From Porticoccaceae bacterium (lineage in GTDB: Bacteria > Pseudomonadota > Gammaproteobacteria > Pseudomonadales > Porticoccaceae), in contig JAHRWI010000258.1 of the NCBI GenBank assembly GCA_019090225.1, positions 1-21,952 on the forward strand: DNA of 21,952 bases, given 5' to 3'. The translations under genes were made by a program, and so were the position numbers. Below, piece by piece: positions 7,685 to 16,620 of this stretch. How positions within the stretch are numbered: position 1 is the stretch's first letter; every line of letters begins with the position of its first letter. The notes under the pieces were generated by a model, which saw only the letters and a program-made list of their open reading frames with translations, was not told where the DNA came from and ran no database searches.

Positions 7685-8555
7685 ATTTACCACCCTTGTC
7701 CTTCAGGTAGCTGAAGAAATCGCTGTCGGGATCGATCAGCATGACATCACCTTTGTTCGCAAAAGCCTTACGGTAGGCGATTAAACTGCGTGAAAAGGCA
7801 TAGAACTCGGGATCCTGCTGATAGGCGGTAGCATAGATCGTCGAAGCCTTAGCATCACCCTCACCACGAGCTTTTTCAGATTCCCGATAAGCATTAGCCG
7901 CGATGATGGTTTCCTGCCGGTCGGCATCGGCACGAATACCTTCAGCCGCCTCTTTACCTTTCGAGCGCAACTCCGTGGCCTCTTCTTTCCGCTCTGCCTG
8001 CATGCGGCGAAACACTTGCTCACTGACCTCCTGCGGCAAATCGATTCGTTTAACCCGGACATCCACCACCTCAACACCCAGGGACTCCCGGACACGGGTA
8101 TTCAAATCTTCAGTAATGTGGGCCATTAATTGGTCGCGCTCACCCGATACCGCCTCGTGCAGGGTGCGCGTACCAAACTGGTTACGCAGACCATCATTAA
8201 CCCGATCAGCCAGACGACTGCGGGCAACTGATTCATCACCGCCAGTGGCTTTGTAGTACGTCGCAACATCGACAATCCGCCATTTAGCAAAGGCATCAAC
8301 AATGAGCCGTTTTTTCTCCATGGTCAAAAAACTTTTTGGTTCAGCATCCAGGGTCAATATTCTGGAATCAAATTTTCGCACGTCATCGGCAAAGGGCATT
8401 TTCAGATAGATACCGGGCGCAATATCGGGCTGTATAATTCGACCAAAGCGTAGTTTTACGGCTTTTTCGGTTTCTTTAATAACGTAGAGGCTGCTGTTGG
8501 CCAGCATAATCACCAGGGCCAGGACAATTAGAACACTAGAAAATTTCTGATTCAT
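7683..8555 (-). CDS. hflC: HflC, SPFH/band-7 modulator of FtsH protease
   Basis: 290 residues. One N-terminal membrane helix (about 5-25, VLIVLALVIMLANSSLYVI) leads into a periplasmic SPFH/band-7 domain (VIKETEKAVKLRFGRI, YLKMPFADDVRKFDSRIL) and a long Glu/Lys/Ala-rich coiled coil (about 185-250). HflC and HflK assemble into a large cage around FtsH in the inner membrane and limit its proteolysis of membrane proteins. The start is ATG at 8555, overlapping the hflK stop by one base (TAATG), so translation is coupled and equal amounts are likely. It is followed by a long hairpin and a strong terminator. Confidence 0.98.
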   Translation of the reverse strand: MNQKFSSVLIVLALVIMLANSSLYVIKETEKAVKLRFGRIIQPDIAPGIYLKMPFADDVRKFDSRILTLDAEPKSFLTMEKKRLIVDAFAKWRIVDVATYYKATGGDESVARSRLADRVNDGLRNQFGTRTLHEAVSGERDQLMAHITEDLNTRVRESLGVEVVDVRVKRIDLPQEVSEQVFRRMQAERKEEATELRSKGKEAAEGIRADADRQETIIAANAYRESEKARGEGDAKASTIYATAYQQDPEFYAFSRSLIAYRKAFANKGDVMLIDPDSDFFSYLKDKGGK

Positions 8556-9751
8556 TAGCGTGACTCCCTGCGCTGGGAAGAGCTTTGTTGACTGCGAATA
8601 TTGATGTTCTCAATCACTTTTTGGGTAAGGGTATCAATGTCGCGACTTGACAGACTGCGGCCCTGAGCACCGGCTACGGATGACTGCTGAACCATTTTAT
8701 CCAGCGGTAAATAAAGCATGTTGTTACCACCTTCGACATCAACCATGATCTTCGATGTGCGCTCTAACACGTCCTGAATAGCATCTAGATAGAGCCGCTC
8801 TCGTGTCACCCCAGGGGCTTTTTTATATTCAGCCAGGACCTGTGTAAAACGTTTCGCTTCACCCTCGGCCTCAGCCACCACCTTCGCCTTATAAGCTTCA
8901 GCTTCCTCCTCAACCCGCTTAGCACGGCCCCGTGCTTCCGGAACAATACCGTTGGCGTAAGCCTGGGCCTCATTGATCAGACGTTCCTGATCCTCCCGAG
9001 CTTTGATCACATCATCGTAAGCCGCTTTAACTGCCGACGGCGGTTTGGCTTCGAGAATATTCACTTTCACCACATGGATACCCGCACCATAATTATCTAA
9101 ATAGGTCTGCAAACGGGCACTAACATCAACACCGAGTTGTTGCCGACCAGTGGATACCACTTCATCAAACCCGGTGCTACCCACGACATGACGCAAGGCG
9201 CTTTCGGTTGCATGACGCAGGCTGATTTCGGGATCTTTGACAAGCAGCAAAAAATCTTTAATACTTTTAATGTTGTAGTGGACAGTCATCGGTAATTCGA
9301 CGATGTTCTCGTCCTTGGTGAGCATCTCCCCTTCTGTCTTATATTGTCTCTCTTCAGTCACCCGAACCTTGGTCACAATATCGACCATCGGCGGATTCCA
9401 GTGCAGCCCGTCACCGACAATGCTATGGAATTTGCCAAAACGCAGCACTAAAGCCTTCTCCTTGGCATCGACCTGATAGATGCCAAGCATTGCCCAGACC
9501 AACACAGCAACCACAGCGGCAACCAGGATTAAACTGGCACCCGGACCTTTACCTCCGCCGCCACCCGTGCCGCCTTTACCGCCACCAAAAACCTTACCGA
9601 GTTTATCGGAGAAATTTTTTAACAGGTCATCAAGGTCAGGGGGATTGTTGCGACCATTGCCACCGCCCCAGGGGTCTCGTTCACCACGGTCTTTGTCACC
9701 ACGACCGTTACCGCCGCCGTTGTTGCCACCACCGGGTTCGTTCCAAGCCAT
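8555..9751 (-). CDS. hflK: HflK, SPFH/band-7 modulator of FtsH protease
   Basis: 398 residues. A Gly/Asn-rich, charged cytoplasmic tail (1-70, with PWGGGNGRNNPPDLDDLLKN) comes before a single membrane helix (about 72-92), then the SPFH domain starting YQVDAKEKALVLRFGKF, and a Glu/Ala coiled coil (about 240-310). The C-terminus is Ser/Arg-rich (SSRDIDTLTQK...SSQRRESR). It is the partner of HflC in the FtsH-HflKC inner-membrane complex. The start is ATG at 9751, with GGAGTG about 6 bases upstream. There is a 107-base gap from hflX with no clear terminator, so readthrough from hflX is likely. The Gly-rich N-terminal tail is normal for HflK. Confidence 0.98.
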   Translation of the reverse strand: MAWNEPGGGNNGGGNGRGDKDRGERDPWGGGNGRNNPPDLDDLLKNFSDKLGKVFGGGKGGTGGGGGKGPGASLILVAAVVAVLVWAMLGIYQVDAKEKALVLRFGKFHSIVGDGLHWNPPMVDIVTKVRVTEERQYKTEGEMLTKDENIVELPMTVHYNIKSIKDFLLLVKDPEISLRHATESALRHVVGSTGFDEVVSTGRQQLGVDVSARLQTYLDNYGAGIHVVKVNILEAKPPSAVKAAYDDVIKAREDQERLINEAQAYANGIVPEARGRAKRVEEEAEAYKAKVVAEAEGEAKRFTQVLAEYKKAPGVTRERLYLDAIQDVLERTSKIMVDVEGGNNMLYLPLDKMVQQSSVAGAQGRSLSSRDIDTLTQKVIENINIRSQQSSSQRRESR

Positions 9752-9858
9752 ATATCACTCCAGAGAGTACAGGGGTGCCGATTCTAACAACCCGCACATG
9801 AAAAGCCACTGAACTCTGTTTAATTTGTCGGCACTAAAGCCAGTCAGATTAATTTTTC

Positions 9859-11211
9859 TTAGCTGACGAGTACCAGGTTATCTTGACCATCAGCATCCCC
9901 GCACCGCTTGTCGGCCGATTCAGGCTCGACGATCAATTGCTCGCTGTTAAAGCTCTCAGCCTTGAGTAAACGCTGCCAGTCATTTTTTGCAATACGAAGA
10001 TCGAGCATAGTAGCACCATCATTCTCGCTATGCTCAGCGAGCACGGCGTCTGCGGCATAAAGTTTTGCCCGCAAACGCCCGGCTTCAGGCGGTAATCGGC
10101 AGGTCATTTCAACAGCCTCCATACCCAGGCGCTGCTGGATCGCATCAAACAGCAGATCCTTACCTTCACCGCTCTGAGCAGAAAGCCATACTGCTATCGG
10201 CCGGCCCTGTCCGTCCTGCTCGATATGCGGCTCGATCTGATCAAGTAAATCAATTTTGTTATAGACCTTTAACGTAGGGATATCGGCTGCGCCAATCTCT
10301 TTAAGTACTTCTTCCACGCGGTCAACATTGTCAGTCAGCTCTTCAGCGCTGGCATCCACAACATGTAAAAGCAATGACGCGCTAGCCGCTTCCTCAAGGG
10401 TTGCCCGGAAGGCGTCCACCAGTTTATGGGGCAAGTGGCTAATAAAGCCCACGGTGTCAGCGAGAATCACCGTGCCCGCTACGGGCATTTTTATGGCCCG
10501 CATAGTCGGGTCAAGTGTCGCGAAAAGTTTGTCGGCGACATAAACACCAGCGCCGCTTAGCTTATTAAATAAGGTGGATTTGCCCGCGTTAGTATAACCG
10601 ACAAGGGACACCGTTGGCGTCTCGGCCCGCTGCCTGGAGCGCCGAGTCTGCTGCCGTTGACGACGAACTTTTTCGAGCCGCTTCTGGATCGACTTGATGC
10701 GCGCACTCAATAAGCGGCGATCGGTTTCGAGCTGAGTCTCACCGGGTCCGCGCAGGCCAATACCACCTTTTTGGCGCTCAAGGTGAGTCCAACCCCTGAC
10801 CAGGCGGGTACTCATGTACTCCAGCTGAGCCAGCTCAACCTGTAATTTACCTTCGTGAGTTTTGGCCCGTTGGGCAAAGATATCGAGGATCAAGCCGGTG
10901 CGATCAAGCACCCGACAACACAGGGCCTGTTCGATATTACGTTCCTGACTGGGACTAATATCGTGATTAAAAATCAGCAGCTGGGCGCCGGTTAACTGGA
11001 TCTGTTCGCGAATTTCTTCTAACTTGCCGGTGCCGACAAAGTAGCGCGGGTGGGGACTGCGGCGGTGCCCCGCTATTTCACTCACGGGATCACCACCGGC
11101 GGAAAGGACTAACTCTTCAAATTCTCGTCTATTTTCAGGTTCAAGCTCGTTATCGAGGTTCAGATGGACAAGAACCGCTAGCTCACCAGATTCCGGACGA
11201 TCAAAGAACAA
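9859..11211 (-). CDS. hflX: Ribosome-associated GTPase HflX
   Basis: 450 residues. An N-terminal HflX domain (AGGDPVSEIAGHRRSPHPRYFVGTGKLEE, and GLRGPGETQLETDRR at 152-166), a helical linker rich in Arg/Gln (175-196), then a G domain with G1 GYTNAGKST (205-213), G3 DTVG (252-255), G4 NKID (318-321) and G5 SAQSG (about 344). HflX splits stalled or heat-damaged 70S ribosomes. The start is TTG at 11211, directly after the hfq TGA, with GTGAGG just upstream. No ATG is near, and MFFDRPESGE aligns with known HflX N-termini, so TTG is well supported. The C-terminus has an acidic tail beyond the G domain. Confidence 0.97.
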   Translation of the reverse strand: MFFDRPESGELAVLVHLNLDNELEPENRREFEELVLSAGGDPVSEIAGHRRSPHPRYFVGTGKLEEIREQIQLTGAQLLIFNHDISPSQERNIEQALCCRVLDRTGLILDIFAQRAKTHEGKLQVELAQLEYMSTRLVRGWTHLERQKGGIGLRGPGETQLETDRRLLSARIKSIQKRLEKVRRQRQQTRRSRQRAETPTVSLVGYTNAGKSTLFNKLSGAGVYVADKLFATLDPTMRAIKMPVAGTVILADTVGFISHLPHKLVDAFRATLEEAASASLLLHVVDASAEELTDNVDRVEEVLKEIGAADIPTLKVYNKIDLLDQIEPHIEQDGQGRPIAVWLSAQSGEGKDLLFDAIQQRLGMEAVEMTCRLPPEAGRLRAKLYAADAVLAEHSENDGATMLDLRIAKNDWQRLLKAESFNSEQLIVEPESADKRCGDADGQDNLVLVS

Positions 11212-11469
11212 TCAAACCTCACCACTATCGTCGTCATCTTCTGCTGTTACTGCCATCGGCAATTTTACCGGGCGGGAGGGCACCACTGTCGAGATAGCGT
11301 GTTTGTAAACCATCTGGCTAACGGTGTTTTTCAGGAGCACAACAAACTGATCAAAAGACTCCACCTGGCCCTGCAATTTAATGCCATTAACCAGGAAGAT
11401 TGATACGGGGATACGTTCTTTGCGCAGTACATTTAAAAAGGGGTCTTGCAGATTATGACCTTTTGACAT
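11212..11469 (-). CDS. hfq: RNA chaperone Hfq
   Basis: 85 residues in an Sm fold that forms a hexamer, pairs small RNAs with mRNAs and controls translation and decay. The RNA-contact residues known from E. coli are present at the same numbers: Gln8, Phe42, Tyr55, Lys56 and His57 (YKHAISTVVPSRPV). The rim is RKER (16-19). The C-terminal tail is short and acidic (AEDDDDSGEV). The start is ATG at 11469, with GGAGAA just upstream; the frame stays open six codons further (to 11487), but that start would include the binding site. The stop abuts the TTG start of hflX. It lies 137 bases after miaA. Confidence 0.99.
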   Translation of the reverse strand: MSKGHNLQDPFLNVLRKERIPVSIFLVNGIKLQGQVESFDQFVVLLKNTVSQMVYKHAISTVVPSRPVKLPMAVTAEDDDDSGEV

Positions 11470-11606
11470 TATTGTTCTCCGACTCATTTCGACGATTTAC
11501 AGCCACCAACGCTAATAAGCAACGTTGAGGGCTCATGTAATGAGAGACGTACTACATACCAGCTAAGATGCCAGCGACTCCCACCAAATTTTGGCCGCGC
11601 ATGATA

Positions 11607-12635
11607 CTACTCGGCCTCAACAAAGTATATGGCAGCTTTTTCTAAAAAATTCAAGGTATTAGTTAATATTTGATCAGGGGATAAACGCTCGTTACCTCCG
11701 TCACCAGCAGCCTCATTCTCAGGCATCGCCATGTTTACAGACACCACCCCCGGCCACTTGCGCAACCAGGTCAACTGCCTTTTAGCCAATTGTCGGGTAG
11801 CCGCGACACCTCTCGCTATCATTTCATCGTAATCGTAGTCGCCGGCCAGGTAGCCCCAGACCTGACGATAGCCAACTGCGCGCATAGACGGCAGGTCCAG
11901 TGATAAATCGCCACGGGCCATAAGTTGTTGAACTTCAGCGATTAAGCCCGAGGACAACATATCCAGAAAACGTTGCTCTATGGCTTTATGCAGTACCGCG
12001 CGATCCGGCGGCATCAACGCCAACTGAACCACCCGATAATCCTCAGCAAGGGAGAGGCGTGCCGACAAACCACTGTGCTGCCTGGCGATAAGTTCAGACA
12101 GCGGTGTACCGGTAATCCGAAAAACCTCCAAAGCTCGGGCAATACGCTGAGAGTGATTCGGGTGGAGGTTATCCGCAGTCGGGGCGTCAACTGCCATTAA
12201 CAGGCTGTGCATATGAGGCCAGCCACGCTTGCTGGCCTCAGCCTCTATTTGCCCTCGTATCTCTGGATTAGCAGGGGGCAAATCGGCCAGTCCATCTAAT
12301 AAAGCACGAAAATAGAGCATGGTGCCGCCCACCAACAATGGTATCCGACCTGCCTCGGTAATTTCATCAATGTGAGCACGGGCGTCATTAATAAATTCAC
12401 CCACAGAATAGGCTTCAGCGGGATCACGAATATCAAGCAAACGGTGAGGAGCCAGGGCTAAGTCCTCGGCATCCAGTTTGGCGGTGCCGATATCCATACC
12501 TCGATAGACCTGAGACGAATCAACGTTGATGATATCAACCGGCAAATACTCTCGTAGCCTTATGGCAAGATCGGTTTTGCCAGAGGCCGTGGGACCCATC
12601 AAACAGATGACCGGAGGTCTCTTATCCAGGTTCAC
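11607..12635 (-). CDS. miaA: tRNA dimethylallyltransferase MiaA
   Basis: About 342 residues. It transfers the dimethylallyl group to A37 of tRNAs that read UNN codons (i6A37), which supports accurate decoding. Motifs are the P-loop GPTASGKTD, DSSQVYRGMDIGTAK, PHRLLDIRDP, LVGGTMLYFRALLDGLADLP, and RAVGYRQVWGYL with RQLAKRQLTWLRKWP. The start is uncertain. GTG at 12635 has GGAA 6 bases upstream and is chosen here; TTG at 12650 would add five residues (MTGTD) and lie 6 bases past the mutL stop but has no ribosome-binding site. Either start fits tight coupling with mutL. Confidence 0.96.
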   Translation of the reverse strand: MNLDKRPPVICLMGPTASGKTDLAIRLREYLPVDIINVDSSQVYRGMDIGTAKLDAEDLALAPHRLLDIRDPAEAYSVGEFINDARAHIDEITEAGRIPLLVGGTMLYFRALLDGLADLPPANPEIRGQIEAEASKRGWPHMHSLLMAVDAPTADNLHPNHSQRIARALEVFRITGTPLSELIARQHSGLSARLSLAEDYRVVQLALMPPDRAVLHKAIEQRFLDMLSSGLIAEVQQLMARGDLSLDLPSMRAVGYRQVWGYLAGDYDYDEMIARGVAATRQLAKRQLTWLRKWPGVVSVNMAMPENEAAGDGGNERLSPDQILTNTLNFLEKAAIYFVEAE

Positions 12636-12656
12636 ATCAGTTCCAGTCAAGCTGAG

Positions 12657-14567
12657 CTACCGACCGCGCAGGAAAAGCTTATCCAGCTCGACCATGGACA
12701 TCTGCGTCCAGGTGGGGCGACCATGGTTGCACTGGCCGCTTCGCTCGGTCACCTCCATTTGCCGCAATAACGCGTTCATCTCGGCGATAGATAAAGCGCG
12801 ATTAGCCCGCACCGAGCCGTGACAGGCCAGCTTGGATAGCATCTCGTTAGCGAGAACCTCGATGCGATCACTGCGCCCATGGGCCAGCAAATCGGCGAGC
12901 ACATCACGAATCAAGGCTTCGGTATCAGCGTCACGCAGGAGTGCAGGAACCTCGCGAATCACCAGCGACTCTGGCCCAGTGCGTTGTAAATCGATAGCCA
13001 GGCTGTTGAATAGCGCCCGATACTCCATCGCAGCGTCTGCCTCGCCCTCGCTGACAGATAGGCTCTGAGGCACCAGCAAGGGCTGAGCGACCAGGGATCT
13101 ATCGTCATAGCCCAGTTTTAATTGCTCATAGGTGATGCGCTCGTGAGCCGCATGCATATCCACCAGCACCATGCCCAATTCATTTTCGGCGAGGATATAA
13201 ATCCCTTTGAGCTGGGCCAGGGCATAACCCAAAGGCGGTACTTCGTTATTCGCAGTATCCGCTTCAGCCAATGGCGATTGCCAAGCTCCGCGATCGCCTG
13301 AGGGCCTGTGTAAGGATTTGTAGGCGGCCATTTGTTCTGCAACACCGACCGGCGCAGGATTGCGCAGTCCCAGTCGCGACTGCTGGGCATGAGCCAGGCC
13401 CCCACCGGATGACATACTCCGGCCCAGGCCATCGTTATTAGCATTTAAGCCATTGCTTGCCAAAGTATCTAAATGAGCGTTTTCCTGGCCAACCTTGTCG
13501 GGATCCAATTTGTTGTCGGAACCAGAATCGTCGCCGGGACCAAAATCCGCTACCGCTCGATGCAGAGCGCTATAAAGAAAATTGTGTACCGCACGGCTCT
13601 CTCGAAAACGCACCTCGTGCTTGGTGGGATGCACATTGACATCAACCTCCTGGGCGGGTAATTCCAAAAACAGCACGCAGGCTGCATGACGGTCGTGGTA
13701 CATCACATCTCTATAGGCCTGGCGCACCGCGTGGGTAACCACTCGATCACGAACCGTTCGCCCATTAACAAAAAAATACTGTTGGTCCGCCTGACTGCGA
13801 GACAGATGAGGCGAGCCCAACCAGCCCCACAAACGCATACCGTTAAGCTCGATATCAATAAATCGAGCCTGCTCCATAAAGGTCTTTCCGCATACGGCGG
13901 CGACCCGGCGTTCCCGCTCGGCAAAGCTGTCTGCAGATCGATACTGGCGCACCGCTTTGCCGTTGTTGCGCAGGTTAAATGTGACACCCAGATGACTCAG
14001 CGCCAGCCGTTTGACCACATCGTCGAGACGCTTGAATTCGGTTTTTTCCTGGCGTAAAAATTTGCGTCGGGCCGGGGTATTAAAAAACAGATCACGCACC
14101 TCAACGGTGGTGCCGCGAGGGTGGGCGGCCGGTTCGACACTGGCTTCCATATCAGGGCCATCAGTCCTCACTCGCCAACCCATGCCCCGGGATTCGGTAT
14201 TACTCACCAGGCTTAATCGGGACACCGAGGCAATACTGGCTAGCGCTTCACCACGAAAACCTAGAGTAGCCACCGATTCCAAGTCATCCAGATTCTGAAT
14301 TTTGCTGGTCGCATGACGACTCAGCGCCAAGGCTAGTTCATCGCGGGCAATGCCGCTGCCGTTATCCCGCACCTGCACCCGCTTGCCGCCGCCCTGCTCG
14401 ATATCGATATCGATAGCCGTGGCGCCAGCATCAAGACTGTTCTCAAGTAACTCTTTAACCAGAGAGGCCGGGCGCTCTACCACCTCACCAGCGGCTATCT
14501 GATTGGCGAGACGAGAACTGAGTAAGTGGATTTTAGGCACGTAGCCAGACTCTGATGACGAAACCAT
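12657..14567 (-). CDS. mutL: DNA mismatch repair protein MutL, endonuclease type
   Basis: 636 residues. An N-terminal GHKL ATPase (IAAGEVVERP, ENSLDAGA, DNGSGI, GFRGEALASIASVS, FFNTPARRKFL), an Ala/Ser/Gly-rich linker (about 340-440), and a C-terminal dimerisation/nuclease domain. The C-terminal domain has DMHAAHERITYE (470-481, the DQHA-x2-E-x4-E endonuclease motif with Met for Gln), ACHGSVRA (581-588) and QCNHGRPT (612-619), which form the metal site in nicking MutL proteins. This implies methylation-independent repair without MutH, as in Pseudomonas. The start is ATG at 14567 with GGAAAGAGG upstream; the open frame extends to 14621, but that start lacks such a site. It lies about 95 bases after amiB. 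Confidence 0.98.
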   Translation of the reverse strand: MVSSSESGYVPKIHLLSSRLANQIAAGEVVERPASLVKELLENSLDAGATAIDIDIEQGGGKRVQVRDNGSGIARDELALALSRHATSKIQNLDDLESVATLGFRGEALASIASVSRLSLVSNTESRGMGWRVRTDGPDMEASVEPAAHPRGTTVEVRDLFFNTPARRKFLRQEKTEFKRLDDVVKRLALSHLGVTFNLRNNGKAVRQYRSADSFAERERRVAAVCGKTFMEQARFIDIELNGMRLWGWLGSPHLSRSQADQQYFFVNGRTVRDRVVTHAVRQAYRDVMYHDRHAACVLFLELPAQEVDVNVHPTKHEVRFRESRAVHNFLYSALHRAVADFGPGDDSGSDNKLDPDKVGQENAHLDTLASNGLNANNDGLGRSMSSGGGLAHAQQSRLGLRNPAPVGVAEQMAAYKSLHRPSGDRGAWQSPLAEADTANNEVPPLGYALAQLKGIYILAENELGMVLVDMHAAHERITYEQLKLGYDDRSLVAQPLLVPQSLSVSEGEADAAMEYRALFNSLAIDLQRTGPESLVIREVPALLRDADTEALIRDVLADLLAHGRSDRIEVLANEMLSKLACHGSVRANRALSIAEMNALLRQMEVTERSGQCNHGRPTWTQMSMVELDKLFLRGR

Positions 14568-14663
14568 TCGCCTCTTTCCAATAAGTCTTATGTGCCCTAT
14601 CAGCTTTATCTTTCCGATCACTGAAAGGATATAAAGACCGCAGCCTCAGGGCCACACTAAAAC

Positions 14664-16124
14664 TCATGACGAAAGCGGGATTTTAATACGCTGACCGACA
14701 CGAATGCTGGTCGATGTCAGCTTGTTATGACGCTGAATCGCTTTGACGCTAACCTGATGCCGGTGGGCAATTTGTGACAGGGTATCGCCATTGGTCACAA
14801 TATAAACCGAGTCGAATTTTTTGTGCAGCGAGGCCAACAAAGACCCCTCAGGAGGGCTTTGTTTAAAATGCTCTTTGATGCCCTTAAAAATAGCGTTGGC
14901 CATTTTGCGCTGATGCCCCCGCTGATTCAGCCGCCTAGCTTCTGTGGGATTAGATATAAATCCGGTTTCCACCAAAATAGAGGGCACATCTGGAGCCTTG
15001 AGCACCATAAAGCCGGCCTGCTCGACCCGCTTTTTATGCAGTCGGGTAAGCGCTCCCATCGACTTTAGCACCCGGGCTCCAATTTCCAGACTGCTGTCGA
15101 GGGTCGACGTCATCGATAAGTCCAACAGCACACTTGCCAGCATGACATCTTTGTCATTGAGGCTCACCGAACCGACACCACCGATTAAATCAGCTCGGTT
15201 TTCACGTTGGGCGATATAGCGCGCGGTTTCGCTGGTCGCGCCGCGTGAAGACAGCGCGTAAACAGAGGCCCCATGGACCGACGCTTGTTTAAAAGCATCG
15301 GCGTGGATGGAAACAAACACGTCGGCTCGGCTTTTTCGAGCGATATCCGTTCGTTTGCGCAGTGGCACATAATAATCGCCGGTGCGTACCAGCACCCCCC
15401 TAAAGCCAGACTCTGCATCAGCCAATTTTTTTAACTCCCGACTAATCGCGAGGGCTACTTTCTTTTCGTAAATCTTACCCGGCCCAATAGCACCGGGATC
15501 ATCACCACCATGGCCTGCATCGATGGCAATAATCACCTCGCGGAGTTTGCCGCTGCTCTTGACAACATCTTCCACCGTCTTACTTACGGTGCTTTCACTA
15601 CCATAGAGATCAACCACCAGTCGATCACCATATTGCTCATTGCGACCAAGGCTAAAACTGCGCGGACTAACTAGCCCCGTTAAATCCAGTACAACACGCA
15701 AATCCCGTGCATCACGCACTGCCGTACGGATTCCCTTGATCGGTGTGCCAATAAAATTTAGCCCCGCTGGTTCGACACTTGAGCTAGCACCGACCACGTC
15801 GATCACCAAACGGTGTGGATTATCTAAAGCAAATACCTTGTGCTCTACGGGTGCAGACAGGTCAAAGACCAGACGGGTATGATCCGGTGCGCGCCATAAC
15901 CGAATGCCTTCGACGGCCGTGGCAAAGATCTGATGACTCGCTCCAAGCAGATAAATGGCCAATAGCAGTCTGATAATAACGCCAGCGTGAAAATAATAAG
16001 AGCCGTTGATACCAAAACGGCCACCCCAGGACGGAGCGCCTCTGTTAAAAATATCTTCGCACTGCGCCGTCAATATTTTATCCGACGATGTTTTACCCAT
16101 CAAGGCTTTAATCGATCTCGGCAT
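14664..16124 (-). CDS. amiB: N-acetylmuramoyl-L-alanine amidase AmiB (AMIN-amidase_3-LysM)
   Basis: About 486 residues. A hydrophobic export signal (about 50-68, IIRLLLAIYLLGASHQIFATA) is preceded by an unusually long polar stretch of some 48 residues. Then come the AMIN septum-targeting domain (about 73-180), an amidase_3 domain (about 198-420) and a C-terminal LysM peptidoglycan-binding module (VYIVTNGDTLSQIAHRHQV to the end). Numbered from the GTG at 16133, the zinc ligands are His208 (DAGHGGDDPG), Glu223 and His277 (SIHADA), with catalytic Glu389 (LVETGFISN). It cleaves septal peptidoglycan during daughter-cell separation, usually activated by an EnvC/NlpD-type factor. The start is uncertain: ATG 16124 (GAGG three bases upstream) is chosen over GTG 16133 or ATG 16100. 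It overlaps the tsaE end. Confidence 0.95.
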   Translation of the reverse strand: MPRSIKALMGKTSSDKILTAQCEDIFNRGAPSWGGRFGINGSYYFHAGVIIRLLLAIYLLGASHQIFATAVEGIRLWRAPDHTRLVFDLSAPVEHKVFALDNPHRLVIDVVGASSSVEPAGLNFIGTPIKGIRTAVRDARDLRVVLDLTGLVSPRSFSLGRNEQYGDRLVVDLYGSESTVSKTVEDVVKSSGKLREVIIAIDAGHGGDDPGAIGPGKIYEKKVALAISRELKKLADAESGFRGVLVRTGDYYVPLRKRTDIARKSRADVFVSIHADAFKQASVHGASVYALSSRGATSETARYIAQRENRADLIGGVGSVSLNDKDVMLASVLLDLSMTSTLDSSLEIGARVLKSMGALTRLHKKRVEQAGFMVLKAPDVPSILVETGFISNPTEARRLNQRGHQRKMANAIFKGIKEHFKQSPPEGSLLASLHKKFDSVYIVTNGDTLSQIAHRHQVSVKAIQRHNKLTSTSIRVGQRIKIPLSS

Positions 16125-16620
16125 AAGCCTCACGCATTTTATTGATTAGCTTTTCTCCTCGCTGGCTACCGGCGACTAATTCTAACTTTCGACCTCGGTC
16201 CTGGTAGCCCAAAAACACCTCAAGATCAGGTTCCGGCAACATAGCCTGACCTCGTTCTGGCCACTCGACAAGGCATATATTATCTGGCTCAAAATAATCA
16301 CGAATACCGATGTATTCAAGCTCTTCGGGGTCACCGAGGCGATACAAATCAAAGTGGTAAATATCGACCTCTCGATAACGGTAGGGTTCAACGAGGGTAT
16401 ACGTTGGGCTCTTAACTGCGCCAGCATGACCCCAGGCACGGAGTACACCGCGGCACAGTGTAGTTTTGCCGCTGCCTAGATCACCATGAAAAAAAATCGT
16501 GCCGCCATTGACCAATGCTGCACCAAGGTGCTCACCAGCCTCAACCATGGCCGCCTCACCCTCGATGATGCAGGTCAAAGAAACGGCCATTTTTGGTTTA
16601 TCCACCAAGCTATTTACCAT
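16108..16620 (-). CDS. tsaE: tRNA t6A biosynthesis ATPase TsaE (YjeE)
   Basis: 170 residues. TsaE is the ATPase that works with TsaB, TsaC and TsaD to install threonylcarbamoyl-adenosine at A37 of ANN-decoding tRNAs. Motifs are Walker A GDLGSGKTT (46-54), KSPTYTLVEPY (70-80), the YHFDLYRL block (88-95) and the Walker-B-like LVEWPERG (117-124). The start is ATG at 16620, overlapping the nnr stop by 11 bases; ATG at 16590 (MAVSL) is an alternative, and neither has a strong ribosome-binding site. The C-terminal codons overlap the start of amiB. The order nnr-tsaE-amiB is conserved in gammaproteobacteria. Confidence 0.97.
   Translation of the reverse strand: MVNSLVDKPKMAVSLTCIIEGEAAMVEAGEHLGAALVNGGTIFFHGDLGSGKTTLCRGVLRAWGHAGAVKSPTYTLVEPYRYREVDIYHFDLYRLGDPEELEYIGIRDYFEPDNICLVEWPERGQAMLPEPDLEVFLGYQDRGRKLELVAGSQRGEKLINKMREAYAEID

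Noticed and set aside
9480..9812. Proline-rich open frames on the plus strand
   Set aside because: They mirror the Gly-rich N-terminal tail of HflK; GGN codons read as proline on the other strand.
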